Assembly (NCBI GenBank): GCA_037176725.1
Contig: JAZBRS010000074.1
Coordinates: 64,732,001-64,796,000 of the forward strand
Direction: 5' to 3'
Origin: Posidonia oceanica
Taxonomy: Eukaryota; Streptophyta; Magnoliopsida; Alismatales; Posidoniaceae
DNA length: 64,000 bases
Shown here: positions 31,211-40,400 of the stretch, piece by piece
How the letters are laid out: the number at the start of each line of letters is the position of its first letter
Numbering within the stretch: the first letter of the stretch is position 1
Notes under the pieces: model-generated
The model's database searches: none
What the model saw: the letters and a program-made list of their open reading frames with translations, nothing else
What the model was told of the DNA's origin: nothing
Position numbers and translations under genes: made by a program

Positions 31211-32688
31211 CCGAAAGCGGCCCCGTTGCAGATGCCCTTCTCCCACTTGCATTCACGTTCTCGCCTTCTTGCTTCATCTTTACTTCAAATCATCATCGTC
31301 ATCCCTTCAACTCTTGCCTCCTTCCTTTTCAAATCATCATCGTCATCCTCTCAAGCATCGCATCTTTTGCCTGGTGATGACAACTGGAAGTGCTTGCCTG
31401 CTCTGGAAAGAGTCACCCTGCCTCACCTGGCACTACTTAGATGTCTTAGCGAGTGAGGGAGCCACCACCAATAAGGACAGGCGAACTGCCCAAATCTCGC
31501 AAGGACATACACCTCTGAGGGAGAAAAAATGTTAGGCTGTGAGCTTGAAAAAAAGTGAGAATAGACATCTAGGTTTGGGCACCTCCAAGGAACAGAAGAC
31601 GAAGACAGAAGCCGGCCCTAGAGATAGGGGTGTGCAGTCTAACCCTGCTCCTTCTACCCATCACACAGCAGACCCAAAGCCTAAATCCATTACAATTCAA
31701 GCACCCTTCTTTTGCCACCAGAATGGGGATAGCAAAAGCCTGAAAAAAAAAAGGGAAAAAAAGATCAAGCAAAAAAAAAGAGGAAGAAAAAAAAGAGATA
31801 GAACAAAAACAAAAACAAAAAAAGGAGAAAAACAAAGCAAAAAAAAAGAGAGAAAGAAAAAGAAGAAGAAAAGGGCAAAGGTAGCCCAAAAAACACAGGC
31901 ACCGTTATCCCCCATACCTTACTAGAGATCCCCAGCATGTCAAGCCTGGAAAAGGGGTCTACCACATCCTCCCAAGAGCAAACGCATACCTTCTCCTGGC
32001 TAGGGGCAGAGAAAGACTGCATACCTATGAGGGAGAAACCTTTCAAAAAAAAGAGAGCCGAAAGAATAGGTGTAGGTCCTGAGAGTGCAGCCAGTAGCCT
32101 GTCCTCACCACATCACCACCTGTATAATGCCAACAGCCTGTTCCGGAGCGCCACCAATAAGCCGAGAGTCTGAGTAGGGCCCAGTGAGTCAAGGACCACT
32201 CCGTTCCTCTGCAGCAGGCACCAAAGCACTCCGTATGCTAAGGGCACCCAAGCATACCCATCCATTCACGCATACTTATTCATCCAGTAATATTCATCCT
32301 CATGAGCATATCATTAGCATCTTGCATTCATGCATCTTCCTTCTTTCCTTTCCCCTTCCGCCAATCTCTCTGCTCTGCAACACGCTCAGGTCCTGAGGCA
32401 GTACTTCTCCCCAGCAGAGGCACATCGACGACACTCAAGCTGCGCTGGTCCAGATTTCCTTCCAACCCTCGCCCCCGTGTCCGCAAGACTGCTGCAGAAT
32501 ACCCCTGCTTATCAGTGCTCAATTGCTATGTTCTGTTATCACTTTGCCTAGATGCATATTGGAACTACATTTTCAGTCTCAGTTTCTGCTTGTTGTCAGT
32601 GATTACATACCTGCGAGATCTGACTGATTATTGATAGCAGGTACCTTCAAGCCTTGCAGTAATCAGCCTGTCTTCTGCAACCAGTATA
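31211..32688 (+). other. Element B spacer between pol and the extra ORF
   Basis: No supported gene. 31370-31520 is conserved with A and D. 31735-31890 is a purine tract of A runs broken by G, matching the tract at about 1440-1700 in A in position and composition but not base by base. 31890-32688 shows partial similarity to A (CAGCAGGCACCAAAGCACTCCGTATG) and ends at the ATG of the extra ORF. Confidence 0.75.
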
Positions 32689-33891
32689 ATGGGTTTTCCT
32701 ACTCTGCTGACTCCTGCACATTGCTCGGAAACCCTACGAGAATGGATCAGCAAGCTCACACAACAAGACTGCGAAAAGTTGCGCCTGTGGGGTATACCAA
32801 CCAAGCTGCTAAAAGCTGCTGATGTGGAGGTCAGCCGCCACCTTCTGTGTGCCGCCGCAAGATTCTGGAAGCCGGCGCATCATGTCTTCCGCTTCAACAA
32901 AACTGAGCTGACACCTACACTGAAAGAGGTGCGTCGGATCTGCGGCTTTTCAAAGATCATGGGGCTGCCTGTCTTTATGAGGCGCGACGGATATCTCCGG
33001 GTCCTGAGCCAACTGACTGGGCTCTCCACTCAAGACTGCCAACAGAAGCTAATCTGCACCAGTGGACCAGAGCCCATGCTTCGCCTTGCACACTTTGATG
33101 ATATCTTGAACAAGCGTGCTGACCTCGGAGACGAGCTGTGGCTCCGAGGATTCGTCATCCGCTTTCTGGGCGAACTAATCTTTACTCATGGCCGACTGAC
33201 AGTGGCCATCGAGGTCGCAGAGATTGCATTAGCTGTGGTGACCCAGCACATAGATCTAGCACCAGTTGTCTTGGCAGAGACATATCGCGGGCTGGACCGC
33301 ATTTCTCATCGCTGCCGCCACTTCCACGGTTGCGGAGCACTCATACAAGTCTGGCTGACCGCGCATTTAGAGATGGACCTTCTGCGCCCTCAAATGCATG
33401 CTTTCGAAGCTTACTGCAGCAGCGCCCGTACCAGAGCAGACAAGAGCGTCAAAGACGAGTACGAGAGGCTGTCAGCATTGACTGACGACGCTGTGATCTG
33501 GCGCATCATTCCCTCTGCAGCAGAGCCATTCACAATCTTCTTCAGCGCGCGTGACACACGGCTGATCATTCTTCCGGGCTTCACAGCAGGCGTAGAGTAC
33601 CATCCAATCAAGGTCATGCGCCAGTTCGGCTACCAGCAGGGCGCCTTCATTGACAGTACAGCGCCCGAGCTTCTACAGACTTAACCTCTCAGCACCACTA
33701 CCCCAACCAAGAAGCTTGCTAGTCTGATGCAGCATGGGGTCCAATCTACAGACATTGCAGCGGTGAGAGGTACTGGATGCACTCCTAATTATGAAGCCGA
33801 AGTCCAACAGCTCTGGCCAATTACTGAAGTCCCGCCAGGCGGCCCCTTATTCCCTGAGTCCACGCAGCCAAAGAAGGCCCGGGTTGACTAG
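32689..33891 (+). pseudogene. Element B extra ORF, DUF7745-like, one premature stop
   Basis: Homologous over its whole length to the intact ORF of A (2407-3609), with the same start (MGFPTL), spacing and total of 400 codons. A TAA at 33682-33684 truncates it after 331 residues. The frame continues cleanly to TAG 33889-33891 with AKKARVD-like basic end, so the truncation is recent. Motifs: LREWISKLTQQDCEKL, DVEVSRHLLCAAARFWKPAH, FNKTELTPTLKEVRRI. The matching codon in A is TAC. The truncated product loses about 69 C-terminal residues. The family is a plant-mobile-domain/DUF7745 relative of unknown role. Confidence 0.83.
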
Positions 33892-34388
33892 ACCCTTGTG
33901 CGACCATCATGTGGTCTTCTTTCAAATTGTGCTGTACATTTCTGGCCTGCCGCAGGCATTGTACTTATCAAGATCATATCAATAGAAACTGTTTCTGCTT
34001 TCTGTTTGCACATCAAGACTCTTTGCTGCATTGCATATCATCATCATCATTATCTTGGGCCCTCTAATCAGACTTGCAGACATCCCAACGCGGTGAAGTC
34101 CTCAGCACCCAATCCGGGGCCTAGAGCATCTGCGGGCCCGCGACACCAAGCTCCGCCGTCCGGCGTCCCCAGCTGGTCATCCCCAGCTGGATTATCACCC
34201 CTGCGGGCTGGCACCCCAAACTGCCCGGCGAAAGGTCCGTCAACCTGTCATCCTCCTCAGCTGTTCATCCTCAGCTGAGTCCCTTGCGGGCTGGCACCCC
34301 AAACTACTCGGCGATGGGTTCGTCAACCTATCATCCGTCCACTCGCTTATCTATCTCTGCATCCTGATGCCAGGGGCGCATCGGCCAT

Positions 34389-34415
34389 CCCCTGGTATCA
34401 TCCTGATACCAGGGG
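34389..34415 (+). repeat. 11-bp hairpin, first copy in B
   Basis: Arms CCCCTGGTATC and GATACCAGGGG, loop ATCCT; identical to 3991-4017. Confidence 0.9.
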
Positions 34416-34671
34416 CGTCTTTTGGCCGCCCTGTGGTATCATCCCCAGCTGATCATCCCTAGCTGAGTCCCTTGCGGGCTGGCACCCCAAACTGCTCGGC
34501 GAAAGGTCCGTCAACCTGACACTCTTCTCGGCTGGTCATCCCCAGTCGAGTCCCCAGCTGATCGCCCTCAGCTGAGTCCCTTGCTGGGCTGGTACCCCAA
34601 ACTACTCGTCTGACAAGCACGACACTCTTGTCATCACTCTCTGCTTTCGATGCCACGGACGCGCTGGCCAA

Positions 34672-34698
34672 CCCCTGGTGTCATCCCGACACCAGGGG
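34672..34698 (+). repeat. 11-bp hairpin, compensated variant in B
   Basis: Arms CCCCTGGTGTC and GACACCAGGGG, loop ATCCC. Relative to the other two copies, one A-T pair has become G-C on both arms. Confidence 0.9.
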
Positions 34699-34783
34699 CA
34701 TCTTTTGATCGCCCTGTGGTATCATTCTTCCTCTCTTTCCCCTATGACGTTCCTGGCGTCATGGGATGATTTCTTCTCATCAT

Positions 34784-35820
34784 TACCTCATCCCCTCTTT
34801 GCCGGCCGATAAGTCCGATATCTTATCATTCTCATCATGCTCTCATCCCCCTCTTTAGCTTAACTTCTCATCATGATCTCATCCCCCTCTTTAGCATAGC
34901 TTCTCATCATGCTCTCATCCCCCTCTTTAGCTTAACTTCTCATCATGATCTCATCCCCCTCTCTAGCATAGCTTCTCATCATGCTCTCATCCCCCTCTCT
35001 AGCTTAATTTCTCATCATTACCTCATCCCCTCTTTGCCGGCCGATAAGTCCGATATCTTATCATTCTCATCATGCTCTCATCCCCCACTTTAGCTTAACT
35101 TCTCATCATGATCTCATCCCCCTCTTTAGCATAGCTTCTCATCATGCTCTCATCCCCCTCTTTAGCTTAACTTCTCATCATGCTCTCATCCCCCTCTTTA
35201 GCTTAACTTCTCATCATGATCTCATCCCCCTCTCTAGTATAGCTTCTCATCATGCTCTCATCCCCCTCTTTAGCTTAACTTCTCATCATGATCTCATCCC
35301 CCTCTCTAGCATAGCTTCTCATCATGCTCTCATCCCCCTCTTTAGCTTAACTTCTCATCATGCTCTCATCCCCCTCTTTAGCTTAACTACTCATCACGAT
35401 CTCATCCCCCTCTTTAGCATAGCTTCTCATCATGCTCTCATCCCCCTCTTTAGCTTAATTTCTCATCATTACCTCATCCCCTCTTTGCCGACCGATAAGT
35501 CCGATATCTTATCATTCTCATCATGCTCTCATCCCCCTCTTTAGCTTAACTTCTCATCATGATCTCATCCCCCTCTTTAGCATAGCTCTCCATCATGCTC
35601 TCATCCCCCTCTTTAGCTTAACGTCTCATCATGATCTCATCCCCCTCTTTAGCTTAAATTCTCATCACGATCTCATCCCCCTCTTTAGCTTAATTTCTCA
35701 TCATGATCTCATCCCCCTCTTCAAATCAACTTCTCATCATTATCTCATCCCCTCTTTGCCGGCCGATAAGTCCGATATCTTATCATTCTCATCATGATCT
35801 TGCCCCCTCTTATCAATCAA
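34784..35820 (+). repeat. Element B tandem array of 36-bp units
   Basis: About 25-27 units of CTCATCATGNTCTCATCCCC followed by CTCTTTAGCNTARCTT at a 36-base period. They are interrupted four times by a CCGGCCGATAAGTCCGATAT-CTTATC unit (near 34800, 35037, 35488 and 35758). It corresponds to 4060-4445 in A but is expanded. Confidence 0.9.
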
Positions 35821-35829
35821 TCAATCACT

Positions 35830-36925
35830 CTCAGGCTGATATTCCTAAACTATCAGCTATCAATCACTCGTGCTAGGCTGATATCCGAAACTATCTCAGG
35901 CTGATATTCCTAAACTATCATCTATCAATCACTCGTGCTAGGCTGATATCCGAAACTATCTCAGGCTGATATTCCTAAACTATCTTCTGGTCGATCCATG
36001 GTCGGCCCGCAGTTGTGTTATACGACTGACATCCAGTAACTGTCCCTCGTAATTGTACTTTTCCAGTTGATAGGTCTGTAAACTATCCACCGGTTGACAG
36101 GACCGTAAACTGTCGCTCCAGTTGGTAGGACTGTAAACTATCACGTGCAATTACGTTATACGGCTGACATCCAGTAACTGTCCCTTGCAATTGCGGTTTC
36201 CAGTTGATAGGTCTGTAAACTATCCTCCAGTTGATAGGTCTGTAAACTATCCACCGGTTGACAGGACCGTAAACTGTCGTTAGGCTGATACTCCTAAACT
36301 ATCACCAGCAATTGCATTATACGGCTGATATCCAGTAACTATCCCTCATCATTGCGCGTTTCCAGTTGATAGGTCTGTAAACTATCCGTCGGTTGACAGG
36401 ACCGTAAACTGTCGCTCCAGTTGATAGGTCTATAAACTATCCGCCAGTTGGTAGGACTGTAAACTACCACGCGCAATCATGTTATACGGCTGACATCCAG
36501 TAACTGTCCCTCGCAATGCCGTTTCCAGTTGATAGGACTGTAAACTATCCACCAGTTGATAGGTCTGTAAACTATCCGCCGGTTGACAGGACCGTAAACT
36601 GTCGCTCCAGATGATAGACTGTAAACTATCCGGCATTGCGTTATACGGCTGATATCCAGTAACTATCCCTCATGGTTTGTGGCTTCCAGTTGATAGGTCT
36701 GTAAACTATCCTCCAGTTGATAGGTCTGTAAACTATCCGTCAGTTGATAGGTCTGTAAACTATCCGCCAGTTGATAGGACTGTAAACTATCCCACAACCA
36801 TGTTATACGGCTGATATCCAGTAACTATTACTCACAACTGCCTCCAGTTGACAGGACCGTAAACTGTCACTCCTGGTTGATAGGACCGTAAACTATCCAG
36901 ACGATAAGCCCATCACCTTATCATT
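35830..36925 (+). repeat. Element B chain of pseudoknot-like units in stem-enclosed groups
   Basis: About 33 units with interleaved complementary stems. Examples: CGGT-T-GACAG-G-ACCG-TAAA-CTGTC (36091-36114); CAGT-T-GGTAG-G-ACTG-TAAA-CTATC (36119-36142, one G-U); CAGT-T-GGTAG-G-ACTG-TAAA-CTACC (36445-36468); CAG-AT-GATAG-A-CTG-TAAA-CTATC (36608-36630). Five groups of three or four units are bounded by outer arms 36048-36058/36145-36155, 36186-36194/36308-36316, 36347-36358/36470-36481, 36512-36521/36631-36640 and 36671-36682/36792-36802. The groups are separated by linker units (ACGGCTGAYATCCAGTAACT). It is a counterpart of 4527-5634 in A. The repeat structure is certain; the RNA fold is inferred. 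Confidence 0.87.
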
Positions 36926-37390
36926 TCTTTTTCCCTTTTCGGCGTGACCTTGTCCCAGGAAGACAAAGTCACGCACCCCCTTTCTGCGATAGGAGAGTTG
37001 GCCTCTCTCCCCTCGCGCCCCTTTTCTTTCTTCTGCTAGCTTGCTCCCCGGGCGGGGACCAGCTGCACCCTGTTTCCCCTCGCTTTGTCGCGCAAGTCTG
37101 GCCTCCCCGCCAGATATTCGCGCCACATCGCGCCTTTTATCATTTCTCCTGCATCATCTCAGCACTTTCTTAGCTAGCACGGCATATTACTTTAGTACCA
37201 CTCACACAGCATCAGCATTTTCTTATAGCTGCACTAACTTTCATACTAACTTCGCATTGCACTCGCATCAGCATGCATACACACAGCACAGCATCCATCT
37301 GCACTGGCATCTTGCATTGCGGCAACGGGCTACGATCTTCAGTGTATCCGCCGGATAAGTAGCTCACGCCAACAGCAACCCGCTGCTCCC
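36926..37390 (+). other. Element B 3' UTR, last part
   Basis: Non-coding and colinear with 5635-6013 of A in its second half. No tandem structure is seen. Confidence 0.6.
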
Positions 37391-37489
37391 GCCGGTCAGA
37401 TGGGGTGTCTTGTCAACCCTGAGCAGCGGCCGCGCTCCGCTTGCCCTCGCTCAGGGAGGGGCATCTGTTGACACCCCATCTTGGCAGGC
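37391..37489 (+). promoter_or_regulatory. Element B polypurine tract with bracketing stem
   Basis: Polypurine tract AGGGAGGGG (37453-37461) lies just before the LTR start at 37466. TGAGC (37420-37424) can pair with GCTCA (37449-37453). 37391-37409 is complementary to 37470-37489 (first bases of the LTR): 18 pairs with one G-U, one mismatch and one bulge, including an uninterrupted stretch GATGGGGTGTC/GACACCCCATC. Confidence 0.77.
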
Positions 37490-40400
37490 TTGGACCCTTG
37501 GAGCCCTCTTGGTGATTGCTGGATCAAACCCCAACCAAACCCTAACCCTAATCCTCCTCTTTACCCTCCAAAATCAGCCTGTTTTGACCTAAACCTTTGC
37601 CCCCCTTCCCAACCTCGAAACCTAACCAAAATCCTTAGGAAAACCCACCAACATCCACTCAACAAGCCTACCCAAGAACTTAGAAATTTCCAAACCTAAC
37701 TCATTCCCAAAAACCCTAGAAAACCTAGGTGAAACTACCCTTTTTCTACACCTTGAAACCCCTCCAAAACCTTCTTAGAATCGAACCAAAACTTCAGAAC
37801 CAAGACTTCAAACCCTAGACTACCCACTCACCAATTCTCACCCCATTCCAAGACCATTAAGGTCCTCTTTCACCCAAATTATCCTTTTCTCTCTCTGGGA
37901 TTATCGTTTTCTCTCTCCTCTCTCTCTCTCCTGATTATCATCTCTCTTTTCATCCACTTCTCATCCTTTTTCTGGTCTGGCTGTGGGCCCCCTCTGTGTG
38001 TCTATCCTTCCTCTATCTTATCCTTATTTTTACTTTATTTTTAACACCTTTTATGAATTTTAAAAATCGTTTTCCTCCAACCTATCTCTTTTCCCTTTAT
38101 CTCCCTCTTTTTTCCATTTCTTTCCTCCTTCTCTTTTCCTTTTCTCCCTTTTGCAAAGATCCACAAAAACCCATAAAAATCTGTAAAACCTCAAAACATA
38201 AAATAAACAAATCAGAACCCTAAGAAAAACAATTAAGAAAAAAAACATCAAACAAGCTACTAACAACTTGAACTTAACTAAATCAAGTTAAAAGGAAAAC
38301 CAAACATGCAAACTAAAAAAAATGCAAAACAAATCAAAAGAAAACACTGAAAAATCAAGAAAAAACTGAAATGAGATCTAAACCCAGCAAAAGTAAAAAC
38401 CCCACTAAAAGAATTAAAAAACAAACCCTAAAAAGAAGAATTAAAAACCAAACACTAAAACAAGTAATTAAAGAAGGCAAAAGACTTAACCTAAAAACAA
38501 GTTAAAAACTTAATTAAAAAGGAAAATAAAAACACATTTGAAAGACTTAAAAACATCCTATCAAGCCAGAAAGACCCAACCAAGAACTTCAAGAAAAATC
38601 AATAAATAAAAATCAAAACATAACTTAAAAGACTTAAGAAGGAAAAACCCTAAGAAGACTATAACTTAAAAATCTAAAAGACATCCTGATTAATGGGAAA
38701 ATAAATCCTAAAAAATCCTAATCAATATTCTAAGTGTCCAACGAGGGAAACATAATTTTAAAATAATTTTAAAAAGGGTTTAACAAACATTTAATCAAGT
38801 GAAAACCAATTAAAAGCAAAACCAAAACCCTAAAACCCTAATCAAGCCCAAAACACATTAATCAACTCAAAATGACCATTAAAAATCTTAATTAAAATCC
38901 TAATCTACAGCAAAACTCTTCTAATATTTTTATTTATTTTTAGTTTATTTTTACCTATTTTACTTCCCCATCCTACCCTCTCTTTCTTTCTTACTTCTTT
39001 TTTCTTTCTTTCTTTTCTTTACTGGGCCCTCCGGCCCGTTTCTTCTTTTTTCTTTTTTTCTTTCTTCAGCCCACAGCACAGTCCAGCCCACCTTCCTTCT
39101 CCTCCTTCTTCTTCCTCCTTCCTCAGCGTTTCCACCATTTTTTTTTCTCCCACGAGCTGTGGCAACAGAGTTCCCTCCCCATTTGAATTTCGAAGCTCCA
39201 TCATTTCAGTCTACAGCAGCTCGCCGCCTCTCCCTCGTCTCAGCGGCTTTTCCGGAGTCGGCCGACACCAGTCTTCTCTGCTGCAGTGGTCGCCGATCGA
39301 ATTCAAAATTCCCCAGCGCGCCAGCAGCCGGCCTGCACCGGATATAAGCCTCTCCTTCATTCCTCCTTCGGGGGGCGGAATCGACCTTCAGCAAGAGAAA
39401 AAACCCAGAGAGCGTGAGTGATTTGAGAAAGCAATTCAGAGAGCCATTCCCACTTCCTTTCTTCCACTTGCAACGCCTCCTTCTCTGTCTCCTCCACTTC
39501 CAGAAAAGAGAGTGGCCGGAGAGAGTGGTTTGGGAGCCACCTCTGCATCCCGGAGAGAGCCCACCAATTCCAGAGCCATTCCTCACCCAATCCTTCTCCT
39601 TTTCCTTCTGAAATCCACAGCAAACCGTCCACTTCTTTTCCCAGTAAACCAAACCCATTCCCAGCCTCAGAACTTCTCCCAATTGCTCCCCCAACCTCAC
39701 CCCGAAACTCAGCATCCTTTCCGACCATTCCACCACCCAAATCACCCCTCAATCACCCCCTGACCACCCGACACACCAGACCTGCAACCCAACAGAACCC
39801 ACCACACAATTGCCTTCACCACAGCCCGCTCCTTCATCCCAGATTCCTCCCAGATAATCACCAGACCCCCACCTTCCAGAAACACCTAGCCTCCGGCCCT
39901 ATCCCTCACCACAGACCGAGAACCCCACTACAAACACCTGCATCAGCCACTGACCAAAAATCGACTCAACTCTCAAACTTCCTCCGCACCCTCCAGAAAC
40001 CTAAGCCAGTCATCCAGAATCACTCCCCGCACCTCCAGCAATCTTCCAGAACACTCCACCCAGCCTGAGGAGCAGCAAACACCCTCCCCGACCTCCGGCA
40101 GCATTCTGAGAACCCAAAAGTGCCGAATCCTCACCCGAGCTGTAGAGCTTCAGTCCGGTCGATCAGGAAGCTCCGGAGGAACGTTCTGAAGCCGCTCCAG
40201 CCCTCGCGAGCAGCCGACAGCACCCGCAGCGACTGGACGAACGCCGCCGGCCACCTCTGGAACCACTGACGTCGGGAGGACATCTCAGACGCGGACTCAG
40301 GTACATTTTGCTTCCCTTAGCTTCCTCTTCCTTCCCTCTTGCTTCTCCAGCCTTTAGATTAGGTTTTCCGGTCTTCCTGCTCCGAGTCAAGCTCCGGTCA

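Larger units (their letters stand above)
33892..34783 (+). other. Element B 3' UTR, first part with hairpins and GGG-type pseudoknot-like units
   Basis: Non-coding. Units of the form GGG-CT-GGYA-C-CCC-AAAC-NNNN occur at 34205-34225, 34288-34308, 34476-34496 and 34586-34606. The S2 arms are GGCA/TGCC, GGCA/TACT (mismatch), GGCA/TGCT and GGTA/TACT. Perfect 11-bp hairpins lie at 34389-34415 and 34672-34698. Confidence 0.75.

Noticed and set aside
34784..36925. Resemblance to a CRISPR array (regular short repeats)
   Set aside because: Plant retrotransposon 3' UTR; repeats are head-to-tail without unique spacers and no cas genes are present.
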